Of a stretch of 28,517 nucleotides of DNA, positions 8,923 through 17,662 are shown piece by piece. The notes beneath the pieces were generated by a model. The model saw nothing but the letters and a program-made list of their open reading frames with translations. It was not told where the DNA came from and did no database searches. Location: assembly GCF_000373985.1 (NCBI RefSeq), contig NZ_KB893100.1:1-28517 (forward strand). The letters run 5' to 3'. A program made the position numbers and the translations under genes. The stretch comes from Desulfobacter curvatus DSM 3379. Lineage in GTDB: Bacteria; Desulfobacterota; Desulfobacteria; Desulfobacterales; Desulfobacteraceae. Each line of letters starts with the position of its first letter. Position 1 is the stretch's first letter.

Positions 8923-9351
8923 TTATGCGACCATAGCCTTCTTTACAAAATTCGTGTTCGGTCCCAAAGCCTTAATGGAAGCCGTGACTTCGGTAACCAC
9001 CTCCAAAAATTTGGAAGACTCGGCAGAAGAAATCCAGGAAAACTGGACTCTTCCCGGTTCCACGCCCATGTGCTCAAGAAGCTCATTAAAAAGCAAAAAT
9101 TTTCTGCGGGCATAATAATTTCCTTCCAGGTAATGGCAGTCTCCGGGATGGCAACCGGAGACCCAAACGCCGTCCGCACCTTCTTTCAAAGCGGAGAGGA
9201 TAAACTTTGGGTTCATTCTTCCGGTGCATGGAATTCTGATGACACGAATATTCGGGGGATACTGAAGCCTTCCGACACCGGCAAGGTCTGCCGCGCCGTA
9301 ACTGCACCAGTTACACAGAAAAGCAATGATTCTTGGTTCAAATTCAGACAT
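8923..9351 (-). CDS. mvhD: MvhD-family electron-transfer subunit (Cys form)
   Basis: The 142-residue cytoplasmic protein is a close paralog of the Sec protein at 3397-3819. It carries C13/C16 (FLCNWC), C42 (PCTGRM), C67 and C72 (GCHPGDCH), probable ligands or near-ligands of the [2Fe-2S] cluster that connects a donor to HdrA. The start at 9351 is chosen because AAGGAG lies seven bases upstream and the protein then begins MSEFEP like its paralog (MSDWEP). A longer in-frame start at 9378 would overlap hdrA and has no better site. It follows hdrA by 16 bases. No flx genes follow, so this pair either shares FlxABC with the neighbouring operon or uses another donor. Confidence 0.92.
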   Translation of the reverse strand: MSEFEPRIIAFLCNWCSYGAADLAGVGRLQYPPNIRVIRIPCTGRMNPKFILSALKEGADGVWVSGCHPGDCHYLEGNYYARRKFLLFNELLEHMGVEPGRVQFSWISSAESSKFLEVVTEVTASIKALGPNTNFVKKAMVA

Positions 9352-9367
9352 ATCTATACTCCTTTCG

Positions 9368-12300
9368 TTACGCTTCAATTAATTCCGTTCCTGAGAAGAT
9401 CTGGGCAAAGATCTGATCATTGTCAAACCCATGCAGGTGAATTGCACCGGACCGGCAGGAGCCGACACAGAGCCCACAGCCTTTGCAAAGTACCGGATTG
9501 ACTTCTGCTTTTCCCTGGAAACGGCCTTCAAGTATGAATGACGGTGCGGAATAGGGACATATGGCAACACAAACCCCGCAACTGCCGCAAAGCATGGGGT
9601 CGGTTTGGGCAATGGTGCCGCTGGTGTATATGTTTTCCCTTGCAAGCAGGGTGACGGCTCTGGATGAAGCGGCCTTTCCCTGGGCCACGGCTTCTTCAAT
9701 GGGTTTGGGGTAATGGGCAAGTCCGCACAAAAAAACCCCGTCTGTGGCAAATTCGGAAGGACCGAGTTTGGCATGACGTTCCACAAAGAATCCGTCATCA
9801 TTGAGCGGTACTTTAAAGAATTGGGCCAGTTTCTCATCCCGATGGGGAACAATGGCAGAGGCCAGGGTCAAAATATCCGTGTCGATTTTCAGGGGAACAC
9901 CAAGCACATGGTCTTTTACCGTGACATAAAGGGAATCTCCCTCGATTTCCACAACCGGTTTTTCTTCCACTTTGTAGCGGATAAAAATAACCCCGTTGTC
10001 CCTTGCTTTGGTATAGGCCAGTTCTTTTTCGCCATAGGTCCTGATATCCCGGTAAAGCACGTACACATTCATATCGGGATTTCGTTTCTTAAGTTCCAGT
10101 GCATTTTCAACGCTGTGGGTACAGCAGACACGCGAGCAGTAGGGCCTTTCTTCATCTCTTGAACCCACACACTGGATAAATACGGCGGATTGGGCGGTTT
10201 CCAATACCGGATCATTGGAAAGAAATTTTTTGTCCAGTTCAAGGCTGGTCAAAATTCTCGGATCTTTTCCATAGGCGTATTCCACCGGCGTCATCTCTTT
10301 GGCTCCGGTGGCAATCACTGCGATACCATGGTCGATTTTTGACTCGGCACCGTTTGTGGAAAGTTCTGATACATAGTTCCCCACAAACCCTTCCACATTT
10401 TCAAGGGTGGTGTTCAGGTGAACTGTGATATTCTGCTCACCGTTTACCTGGCTGATCAGATCCTGTAGTTCGGTCTGAATGTCTTCCCCTTTGACGGTCT
10501 TAAAAAGATTCAGGGCTTGTCCGCCAAGCACGCCTTCCCGCTCAATCAAATGGGTTTCATATCCCTGGCGCGCAAGACTCAGTGCCGATGACATCCCGGA
10601 GATGCCGCCGCCCAGAACCATGGCCGCCTGACCCACCTGAAGTTTTGCCTCTTTCAGGGGCTGCATGAGGCCCACTTTTGCCACGCTCATTCTCACCAGG
10701 TCTTTTGCTTTTTCCGTGGCACCCGCCGGATCGTCTTTATGCACCCAGGATGCATGGTTCCTGATGTTGACCATTTCAAACAGATATTTGTTCAAGCCGG
10801 AATTAATAAGCGTTTCCTGGAAGAGCGGTTCATGGGTTTTGGGCGTACAAGCCGCCACCACGACCCGGTTTAAATTCTTTTCCTTGATGACTTCCACCAT
10901 GCTGTCCTGGGTATCCTGGGAGCAGGTGTACATGTTGTTTGTCACATATTCGACAAAGGGAAGGGTTGCCGCGTAATCCCGGACAGCGGGTACATCCACA
11001 ACGCCGTTGATGTTGATACCGCAGTTGCAGACAAAGACACCGATTCTCGGGCGTTCGTTGACCACGTTGATTTCGGGCACAACCTCCTTTTCCTTGGTGA
11101 GGGTATGGCGGGCCGCTCCCAGGATTTCTCCTGCGGCTGCAGCCGCCGCACTGGAATCCACAACCGATTGGGGAATGTCTCTGGGCCCCTGGAAGGCACC
11201 GCAAACATAAATACCGTCTTTTGAGGTATTGACCGGCGTGAAAGAACCGGTGTCGGCAAAATTGGAGGGAGTCAGTTCCACACCCAGTTTTTTGGCAAGA
11301 TCAACGGTTTCAGGTGGGGTTTCAAGGCCTACCGAAAGCACGACCATGTCATAAACTTCTTTGATGAGTTTGCCGTCTTCACTGCTGTAGGAAAGTTCCA
11401 GATCTGTGGTGCCCTGTACTTCTATGACTGAGTGAACACGGCTTTTAACAAAATTAACCGCATGCTTGTCTTTGGCTGTATCGTAGAACCGCTCAAAATC
11501 CTTACCGTGGGTTCTCATATCCATGTAAAAAATGGAGCAGTCAAGCGCATATGGCGCGTGTTCTTTTGCAATCACCGCCTCTTTGATGGCATACATACAG
11601 CAGACCGATGAGCAGTGGCCATTTCCGCAGCGGTTTTGATCCCTTGACCCGATACACTGGAGCCAGGCAATTCTCTTGGGCTCTTTATGATCAGACGGTC
11701 TGACCAGATGACCGCCAAAGGGACCGGATGCGGAAAGGATTCTTTCAAACTCCATGGAGGTGACCACGTTGGGCGCCTTCTTATATCCCAGAAAATCCAT
11801 GGGAGACGGGTCAAACGGCGTAAAGCCCGGCGAAAGAATGATTGATCCCACGGCAAGTTTGAGCTGTTCGTCCTTTTCCATGTGGGTAATGGGGGTAAGC
11901 GCGCCGGCCCCACAGGCTTTGGTGCATTCGAGACATTCACAGCAGACCATGCAGTTCAGACATTTGTCTGCTTCGGCTTTGGCCTGTTCTTCGGTGAATC
12001 CCAGTTCCACTTCGGTCATGCCGGATTTGCGTTGATCCATGGGGATACGGGCCATATGTAGCCTAGGTTTGGATTCAACATTTGCCGGAATCGGATTGAA
12101 GTCTTTTTGGGGGACATCTACTTTTTCCCTGCCCTCAGCCATATCTTCGCCGTTAATATACCGGGTAATGGATATGGCGGCTTCACGGCCGGCTGCAACG
12201 GCTGCAATGGCAATGGAGGCGCCGGTCTGGCCGTCACCACCGGCAAATACACCGGGTTTCCCAGTCATGTAGGTGATCGGATCAACGTCAATATTGCGCC

Positions 12301-13828
12301 ATTTATTTATTTCAACCCCGTCCACATTATCAAGGCATGCGGAATCGGTCTGCTGTCCGATGGCCGGGATGATTACATCCGCATCCAGGACAAACTCGCT
12401 GCCTTCAACCGGAACCGGTCTTCTTCTGCCCGAGGCATCGGGTTTGCCAAGTTCCATACGGATGCATTCAATGCCGACAACTTTACCGTCTTTTTCAACC
12501 ACTTTGCCCGGTGCAGTCAGATATTGGATATCAATGTCTTCTTCAATGGCATCTTCGATCTCTTCATTGCGGGCCGGCATTTCGTCGCGGGTTCTTCTGT
12601 AAAGGATGCAGATGTTGTCGGCGCCCAGGCGAACTGAAGTCCTGGCCGCGTCAATGGCCACGTCACCACCACCGATGATCACCACATTGCCTTTCAGTTC
12701 AGTGAGATTTCCAAGGGCCGTGTCTCTGAGCATATCTACGCCCGGCATAACGCCTTTTGTATCTTCTCCTTCGATCCCAAGTTTCATACCGTTATGGCAG
12801 CCGATGGCAAGAAAGACTGACTTGTAGCCGTCATCCATCAAACCGTCCACAGTGATATCTTCGCCAAGGGCCGTGTCATATTGAATTTCAACTCCCAGGC
12901 GGGTGATCCAAGAAATTTCTTTATCAAGCACATTGCCGGGGAGTCTGTAATCCGGGATACCGACTTTTAACATACCGCCTGCCACGGGAAGCTTTTCGAA
13001 TATTTTTACCTGAAACCCTTCAAGGGCAAGAAAATAGGCGGCCGTCAACCCGGCAGGACCAGCACCGATGATGGCGACCTTTTCTTCCCGTTTGGTGATT
13101 TCAGGCAGTGGCAGCTCATTCAAATCCACCTGATCCGCCACAAACCGTTTCAGAGTACAGATGGAAATGGGCGAATCCACTTCCCCCCTGCGGCAGGCGT
13201 CTTCACACGGATGGGGGCAGATACGGCCGATAATGCCGGGAAGGGGGAGATTTCTGGTGATTACTTCCAGTGCTTCCTTGTATTTGCCCTGGGAAACCAT
13301 GGCCACATACCCATGGGCGTTCACATGGTTCGGACATTGCTGGGTACACGGGGATTTATCTTTTTTTGTGATGGAGTATGCACCGGGGACCGCCTGGGCA
13401 TAGGATTTAAACGTGGCTTTCTTTTCCCCCATTCCCATGTCAAAGGCGTCAGGGAGTGTTACGGGGCAGACTTCGGCACAGTCGCCGCACCCCGTACATT
13501 TACTCAGATCAATATATCTTGCCCCTTTGTTGACCGTCACTTCAAAATTTCCGGCACTGCCTTCAAGGGCTTGGATTTCCGCGTTGGTGATCAACTCGAT
13601 ATTCTGATGCCGCCCGGTCTCAACAAGATAGGGGGATAAAATACACATGGAGCAATCACTGGTGGGAAATGTCTTGTCCAGTTGCGCCATCACGCCGCCG
13701 ATGGCGGACGATTTTTCAACCAGATACACATAAAATCCCGACTCTGCCAAATCAAGGGCCGCCTTAATACCGGAAACACCACCACCGGCCACAAGTACGG
13801 AGCCCTGCACTACACTCTCTTTTGTCAT
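9368..13828 (-). CDS. hdrA: HdrA-like giant flavoprotein with NfnB/GltD insert (HdrL type, Cys form)
   Basis: The 1486-residue protein has the same architecture as the Sec protein. It starts with an HdrA flavin motif (VAGGGVSG, 13-20), C62 in the SDCSMCILSP motif, and ferredoxin C111-C114-C117-C121. The NfnB/GltD-like stretch follows (ICPHPCEDAC 203-212, IIGAGPAG 253-260, GGGDVAIDA from 386, CLNCMVCCEC near 635). The resumed first HdrA module has CSSVCC near 740. A complete second HdrA module has GGGISGMS near 1070 and CSRVCC near 1230, and two C-terminal [4Fe-4S] motifs lie near 1412 and 1447. This contains at least three FAD sites and a possible NAD(P) site, suiting flavin-based electron bifurcation or confurcation. 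Start ATG at 13828 is preceded by GGAGG. No HdrB or HdrC partner is encoded nearby. Confidence 0.93.
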   Translation of the reverse strand: MTKESVVQGSVLVAGGGVSGIKAALDLAESGFYVYLVEKSSAIGGVMAQLDKTFPTSDCSMCILSPYLVETGRHQNIELITNAEIQALEGSAGNFEVTVNKGARYIDLSKCTGCGDCAEVCPVTLPDAFDMGMGEKKATFKSYAQAVPGAYSITKKDKSPCTQQCPNHVNAHGYVAMVSQGKYKEALEVITRNLPLPGIIGRICPHPCEDACRRGEVDSPISICTLKRFVADQVDLNELPLPEITKREEKVAIIGAGPAGLTAAYFLALEGFQVKIFEKLPVAGGMLKVGIPDYRLPGNVLDKEISWITRLGVEIQYDTALGEDITVDGLMDDGYKSVFLAIGCHNGMKLGIEGEDTKGVMPGVDMLRDTALGNLTELKGNVVIIGGGDVAIDAARTSVRLGADNICILYRRTRDEMPARNEEIEDAIEEDIDIQYLTAPGKVVEKDGKVVGIECIRMELGKPDASGRRRPVPVEGSEFVLDADVIIPAIGQQTDSACLDNVDGVEINKWRNIDVDPITYMTGKPGVFAGGDGQTGASIAIAAVAAGREAAISITRYINGEDMAEGREKVDVPQKDFNPIPANVESKPRLHMARIPMDQRKSGMTEVELGFTEEQAKAEADKCLNCMVCCECLECTKACGAGALTPITHMEKDEQLKLAVGSIILSPGFTPFDPSPMDFLGYKKAPNVVTSMEFERILSASGPFGGHLVRPSDHKEPKRIAWLQCIGSRDQNRCGNGHCSSVCCMYAIKEAVIAKEHAPYALDCSIFYMDMRTHGKDFERFYDTAKDKHAVNFVKSRVHSVIEVQGTTDLELSYSSEDGKLIKEVYDMVVLSVGLETPPETVDLAKKLGVELTPSNFADTGSFTPVNTSKDGIYVCGAFQGPRDIPQSVVDSSAAAAAAGEILGAARHTLTKEKEVVPEINVVNERPRIGVFVCNCGININGVVDVPAVRDYAATLPFVEYVTNNMYTCSQDTQDSMVEVIKEKNLNRVVVAACTPKTHEPLFQETLINSGLNKYLFEMVNIRNHASWVHKDDPAGATEKAKDLVRMSVAKVGLMQPLKEAKLQVGQAAMVLGGGISGMSSALSLARQGYETHLIEREGVLGGQALNLFKTVKGEDIQTELQDLISQVNGEQNITVHLNTTLENVEGFVGNYVSELSTNGAESKIDHGIAVIATGAKEMTPVEYAYGKDPRILTSLELDKKFLSNDPVLETAQSAVFIQCVGSRDEERPYCSRVCCTHSVENALELKKRNPDMNVYVLYRDIRTYGEKELAYTKARDNGVIFIRYKVEEKPVVEIEGDSLYVTVKDHVLGVPLKIDTDILTLASAIVPHRDEKLAQFFKVPLNDDGFFVERHAKLGPSEFATDGVFLCGLAHYPKPIEEAVAQGKAASSRAVTLLARENIYTSGTIAQTDPMLCGSCGVCVAICPYSAPSFILEGRFQGKAEVNPVLCKGCGLCVGSCRSGAIHLHGFDNDQIFAQIFSGTELIEA

Positions 13829-13940
13829 TTAAGTTCCTCCGATGACATAAAGCATTCCAACCAAATTTGAATACGTCATTTTCCGTACGTATCTTCGGAC
13901 AAGATTTTACAACATTAGCGTTCTATGCTCAGGGAGGGAG

Positions 13941-14053
13941 AGGGGATGGCGTTAAACCGGGTCGCCAGGCTGTCTTCGGGAGGTAGCAGAATCAGAAATA
14001 GTGATCCGACAGCAACCCTTCAGGCAACATGACGCCTACCCAACCCAGGTAGG
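13941..14053. other. Structured intergenic element, unidentified (possible RNA leader or sRNA)
   Basis: Nested complementary blocks form a rod: GGCGT (13948-13952) with ACGCC (14032-14036), GTCGCC (13961-13966) with GGCAAC (14024-14029), and GCTGTC (13969-13974) with GACAGC (14008-14013). An adjoining hairpin is CCTACC (14035-14040) with GGTAGG (14048-14053). The segment is GC-rich between AT-rich flanks. On the minus strand it would lie about 110 nt upstream of hdrA(Cys), so it may be its leader. I could not match it to a riboswitch, tRNA, SRP or 6S RNA with confidence. Confidence 0.45.
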
Positions 14054-14121
14054 TTAATTTAATAACTGCTCATGTAAAACCGAAGAGTTGATACATCTAA
14101 TCATATTCCCTAAAATCAATT

Positions 14122-14144
14122 CCGAAAGCCATCTATAGCTTCGG
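14122..14144 (-). terminator. Possible terminator of the lipoprotein operon
   Basis: On the minus strand CCGAAGC pairs with GCTTTCGG (one bulged base) about 80 nt after the last stop codon, followed by AATTGATTTT. The U-run is broken, so this is tentative. Two other small dyads lie nearby: TTGTCA-AAA-TGACAA (14175-14189) and ATATCTT/AAGATAT (near 14194-14214). Confidence 0.35.
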
Positions 14145-14224
14145 AGGCAATCTATGTAAAAGGGATGGTTTGATTTGTCAAAATGACAATATTGATATCT
14201 TCTTCGTAAAGATATTTAAAATTC

Positions 14225-14923
14225 CTATTGTGTCTCGCTCTCTTCCGGCGGTGTCTGATCTATGAATTCTATATTTTGATCTTTATTGTGTTGGGGATGA
14301 TATTTACCGTAAGGCAAAGAAGATATTGCCCTATAGTTCGCTTGGCGTGCATACGGGACATAATCTGCAATGGCTGTATTGACTGCGGTTACAATGGCAC
14401 TTGCAATTAATCCGGCTATGCCGCCGCCTGAATTTCCGCCTGACAAATCAACGACAACTGTTCCATTATATTTCCATAGTTCCTGGTCCGTGCTTGTCGA
14501 TTTTAAAACGCAATCAATGGATACGGTCAGATTGGATGCAATGACCATATAGCATAGATCCCATTTTTTTATTGTTGTAAACAACACTGCGTCCGCCCCG
14601 AAATATTCCTTAAACTTGACAAGGGGGATGTCTGTTAAAAGCTCCGAATCATAAATCCCTTCCATTTTAAGTAGTTCGGTTGTCAGCGGATAGGGAAAGG
14701 TATAATATCCCGTGTAAGCTAAAGGTTCCTGGATGGTTGTTGAATAATACTCTTTCGCGTCGGCAGCAGTGGATTCATTCATCGGGGGTAAAATGAGTAT
14801 GGAAAGCGGAGATTCCTCATACATACTCGGGAATTCCTGCACTTTTGTGGTGGTTTTCGGGACACAAGAGCACAGTGATAACATCAGCAGTACTGATACG
14901 CATATACAGAATTTATTTTTCAT
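14225..14923 (-). CDS. GNA1162/DUF799-family lipoprotein
   Basis: The 232-residue predicted outer-membrane lipoprotein has a signal peptide MKNKFCICVSVLLMLSLCSC with a lipobox cysteine at position 20. Then comes the characteristic SILILPPMNEST segment, a GADAVLFTTIKKWD strand and a glycine-rich alpha-helical stretch (GGNSGGGIAGLIASAIVTA). This matches the Neisseria GNA1162 family. It is the last of four co-oriented genes, and its start overlaps the DUF4810 gene. The start is uncertain: GTG 14938 and TTG 14929 are in frame, and the ribosome site AAAGG is 14 bases from the ATG at 14923. Family members are thought to assemble with a CsgG-like pore; the exact role is unknown. Confidence 0.8.
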   Translation of the reverse strand: MKNKFCICVSVLLMLSLCSCVPKTTTKVQEFPSMYEESPLSILILPPMNESTAADAKEYYSTTIQEPLAYTGYYTFPYPLTTELLKMEGIYDSELLTDIPLVKFKEYFGADAVLFTTIKKWDLCYMVIASNLTVSIDCVLKSTSTDQELWKYNGTVVVDLSGGNSGGGIAGLIASAIVTAVNTAIADYVPYARQANYRAISSLPYGKYHPQHNKDQNIEFIDQTPPEESETQ

Positions 14924-15356
14924 TTTCAATTGATTCACCTTTATTTTCTAATGGTCCCTGTTCTGTTTCCGGGGCTGGAGAATCTGAATCCGAATCCGAA
15001 CTGTCTCTTTTTTCTGCCATCTGCACTAGTCGTTCCATTAAAAGGCTTGATTCAGGATACTGCCTGGCTTCTGCCTGAAAAAGCGGAATTGCCTCTTTGG
15101 GTTTATTTTTTTTTATGTAAATGAATCCTAATTCGGCATAAATACCAGGCGGAACAGGTGTGTTTTGTTTGCCCGATTTAGTGATAATTTTTTCCAATAC
15201 CTGTTGATGTGCGACCAGGGATTCTTCATTCTGATTTTTTTCAAAAGAATATAGTGTTTGAGAATAATCCCCAAAATAGTACATTCTTTTTTCAGCACAC
15301 CCGATAAAGGCCAGGCATAAAAACCCCAAGGTTGCGCCCAATATTATTTTTGCCAT
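14913..15356 (-). CDS. DUF4810-family lipoprotein
   Basis: The 147-residue protein has a signal peptide ending in LAFIGC and the YYFGDYSQTLY motif typical of DUF4810. A TPR-like helical part follows (IYAELGFIYIKKNKPKEAIPLFQAEARQ is the core, about residues 72-100). The tail is acidic and low in complexity, with serine/aspartate repeats. It overlaps the preceding lipoprotein gene by 13 bases and the following one by about 11 bases, indicating translational coupling. By synteny with Neisseria NMB1163 it is an accessory lipoprotein for the CsgG-like protein. Confidence 0.8.
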   Translation of the reverse strand: MAKIILGATLGFLCLAFIGCAEKRMYYFGDYSQTLYSFEKNQNEESLVAHQQVLEKIITKSGKQNTPVPPGIYAELGFIYIKKNKPKEAIPLFQAEARQYPESSLLMERLVQMAEKRDSSDSDSDSPAPETEQGPLENKGESIENEK

Positions 15357-15655
15357 GGTATCCTGATTTCCTTTGATGAACCGCTGCCTAACAGTACCTT
15401 TCTGTTTACAACCTCTGCCCCGTTTTTAATCACAATCACATGATGTTTCCCGGAGGAAATTTCGTAGTGGGCATTTTTTTCGTTGTTCAACACAATAGGC
15501 TCCAAATCATCAATGCAAACAATCGCACCAACCGTATCGCCCGTGAAATTCAGATAACTGACTTTTTCCTTCTGAATAACGGTTTCCGTAATCCCGCATC
15601 CGCAAAAAACCAAGGCACCCACGACACAAAGTATAAACAAATTTTTATGGATCAT
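15344..15655 (-). CDS. Small lipoprotein with PEGA-like beta domain
   Basis: The 103-residue protein begins with a signal peptide and lipobox (LVFCGC). The rest is a short beta-rich domain with the pattern YEISSGKHHVIVIKNG followed by a predicted strand pair, resembling PEGA surface domains. It is inserted between the CsgG-like and DUF4810 genes, a position that is empty in the Neisseria three-gene set, so it may be a lineage-specific subunit. The function is not known. Confidence 0.65.
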   Translation of the reverse strand: MIHKNLFILCVVGALVFCGCGITETVIQKEKVSYLNFTGDTVGAIVCIDDLEPIVLNNEKNAHYEISSGKHHVIVIKNGAEVVNRKVLLGSGSSKEIRIPWQK

Positions 15656-15675
15656 TTTTATTTTTCCTTTTTTTA

Positions 15676-16653
15676 TTATTCTTCGATATACAAAGAGCCA
15701 AAATCCTTTGAACGGATAAATGAGTTAAAGTCTCCTTCAATAATTTTACAAAAAGAGACTTCCGCTTCCGGACTGTCCCCTGCAGAAGAAATGGTTTGGA
15801 TTTTTCCTATGGTCTTTCCCGGAAGCGTAATCATCATGTTCGTCTGGGGATTTTTAACTTTTTTCCCCACTTTGATTACGCTAAAAATATCCCCCACTTT
15901 TATTTTTTGGGATGGTCCGCCGCTGATAATCAGCAAGCCCTCTTCGGCGCCAAGGATATAGGACCGCCATGGCCGGTCCAGAAGGTTCTCTATAATATTC
16001 GAAGATAAATTTGTAATTGCCGCATCAAGCGCCTTGTCATTTATTGATGAATCATATCCGGCCCTTTCGCCGACACCAAACACCGATCCTGACTCCGTGG
16101 ATGCTTCTCCTTCCCCTTCTTCAGAATAAATAATTTCTCCGGTTCTTACGTCTATCAAACGGATATGAACCTTGGCAAAAGCGATCTGCCGTTTGGTCCG
16201 GCTGAAGATACCCACCTTGCCCTGATTTTTTCTCCCAAATTCAGTGACAGACCCGATTATCAGATAATCGGCCATATTTTTTAGCGGACCCATGTCTTCC
16301 ATCTGCAATTCTTTAGTGATTTTGTCCAGATCGGCCCGCTCAATGAGTATAAACTTGTCTGTTTCGACAAGTTTTGAAGATAAAATATCAACAGCTTGTT
16401 TTCCTATACGGTCATTTTTATTATCTAGGAAAAAACTTTGGCCGTATTTTGTTTCATTAGAAAATCTTGCTATCGCTACTTTCCTTTTTAGACGTGTTTT
16501 GTTGCTAACGATTTTTGTTCCCTGCTTGATTGTTTTGCTGACTTTCGGCGCCTCTTTAACCTTTTTTATTTCCGTTTTATCAACCGTTGCACAGGATGAA
16601 AACAAAAACATCGCTGTAAGGATTATGCATAAACTCGGGCAGATCTTTTTCAT
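15676..16653 (-). CDS. CsgG/HfaB-family secretion or anchoring lipoprotein
   Basis: The 325-residue CsgG-domain lipoprotein has the signal peptide MKKICPSLCIILTAMFLFSSC. The typical CsgG body starts KVAIARFSNET and continues ILSSKLVETDKFILIERADLDKI, YLIIGSVTEFG and VHIRLIDVRTGEIIYSEEGEG. The protein is longer than E. coli CsgG, and the C-terminal 90 residues form an extra beta-rich domain. ATG at 16653 is preferred over 16671 because AAGGTAG lies upstream and the signal peptide then starts canonically. It is first in the operon csgG-lipoprotein-DUF4810-GNA1162, matching NMB1164-1162. CsgG proteins form outer-membrane export pores, but no curli or holdfast genes are seen here. Confidence 0.85.
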   Translation of the reverse strand: MKKICPSLCIILTAMFLFSSCATVDKTEIKKVKEAPKVSKTIKQGTKIVSNKTRLKRKVAIARFSNETKYGQSFFLDNKNDRIGKQAVDILSSKLVETDKFILIERADLDKITKELQMEDMGPLKNMADYLIIGSVTEFGRKNQGKVGIFSRTKRQIAFAKVHIRLIDVRTGEIIYSEEGEGEASTESGSVFGVGERAGYDSSINDKALDAAITNLSSNIIENLLDRPWRSYILGAEEGLLIISGGPSQKIKVGDIFSVIKVGKKVKNPQTNMMITLPGKTIGKIQTISSAGDSPEAEVSFCKIIEGDFNSFIRSKDFGSLYIEE

Positions 16654-16855
16654 TGAAAAACTACCTTTCATAAAAAAAATTGATCAATATCAAACCATGT
16701 TTTATCTACTTTGTAAGAATCCATTTAGGGCATATCACAGCAAATTTCTTAATTCAATCACTACCGCACTGGGACCAGAACATTATCCGCCATCATAAGT
16801 CAAAAACGTCTATGTGATTCTGATCTTAAGAAAACCGCCCCATGAAAATTTCATC

Positions 16856-16883
16856 TTGACTTAATAAAAAATTGATATACATT
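16856..16883 (+). promoter_or_regulatory. Candidate promoter of the TetR operon
   Basis: TTGACT (16856-16861) is followed after 16 bases by TACATT (16878-16883) in an AT-rich stretch upstream of the GTG at 16925. The divergent csgG gene has a TTGAT-CAAT-ATCAA dyad near 16679-16692, close to its start. Confidence 0.4.
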
Positions 16884-16924
16884 AAATACAGATTTATAAA
16901 TTTTAAAGGATAATAAATCGTATT

Positions 16925-17662
16925 GTGAAAATCAGTCAGGAACAAAAAAAAGAGAACCGGCTAAAGCTGATCCGGGCCATGACAGATCTTGTGATTGAAA
17001 ACGAAGGACCGGTCACCATGCGGGAGGTCGCCCGCAGGGCAGGTGTTGCAGACGCCACAATTTACAACTATTTCCCCACTAAAGAAGCCATCTTTTTTGC
17101 CTACTATGAGGACCATGTCAACGACGTCATAGACCAGCTTATGGCCATGGACACATTCCACACATTCAGCCTCCAGGAACAGCTTCAGACTTTGTTTGAC
17201 ACCAGTCTTCGCCTGTACCTGCCGGACCGGGAATTTGTGGCGGCCACCTTTAAAAAGGTCTGGCTGGCCGGAAGCGGTAATTTTGCCCGCTTTAAAGCGG
17301 TCCGATCCGGTCTTCTGGCTGCCGTCAACGACATTATTGCCGCGGCCGAAGAAGCCGGGGAGATTCCGGGGCAGGTCTTTCAGGATCTGACCGGACAGTT
17401 TTTCGCCGATGCATACATTGCCGTTGTCCTGTACTGGCTGGCCGATGGCTCAGACAAATTCAAAAATACTGATGTGCTTATGGATCAGGGGCTGGATCTG
17501 GCCTGCGCCCTTCTGAAAGCCGGTGTGGCCAACAAGTTGTTTGATATGGCCGTTTTTTTGTTCAAGCAGCATGTGCTGACCCGCTTGAGCCGGTTCTCCC
17601 CCATTGAAAAAGCCGATATCAAACCCAAACGGCGATTCATGGGAGGCCAAAATGACGAATAG
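16925..17662 (+). CDS. TetR/AcrR-family transcriptional regulator
   Basis: The 245-residue protein has an N-terminal helix-turn-helix, about residues 30-60 (TMREVARRAGVADATIYNYF, then TKEAIFFAYY). A helical ligand-binding domain follows (110-210). A basic tail (KPKRR near 236-240) ends it. The start is GTG at 16925, with AAAGGA about 14 bases upstream, so the true start is a little uncertain. The 3' end overlaps the kinase-like gene by 11 bases, so both are probably co-transcribed and autoregulated from the promoter upstream. Confidence 0.85.
   Translation: MKISQEQKKENRLKLIRAMTDLVIENEGPVTMREVARRAGVADATIYNYFPTKEAIFFAYYEDHVNDVIDQLMAMDTFHTFSLQEQLQTLFDTSLRLYLPDREFVAATFKKVWLAGSGNFARFKAVRSGLLAAVNDIIAAAEEAGEIPGQVFQDLTGQFFADAYIAVVLYWLADGSDKFKNTDVLMDQGLDLACALLKAGVANKLFDMAVFLFKQHVLTRLSRFSPIEKADIKPKRRFMGGQNDE

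Noticed and set aside
13941..14053. Element resembles an SRP RNA (AGCAG motif) or a riboswitch
   Set aside because: The SRP apical loop and symmetric loop are not in the right spacing, and no known riboswitch core could be matched by eye.
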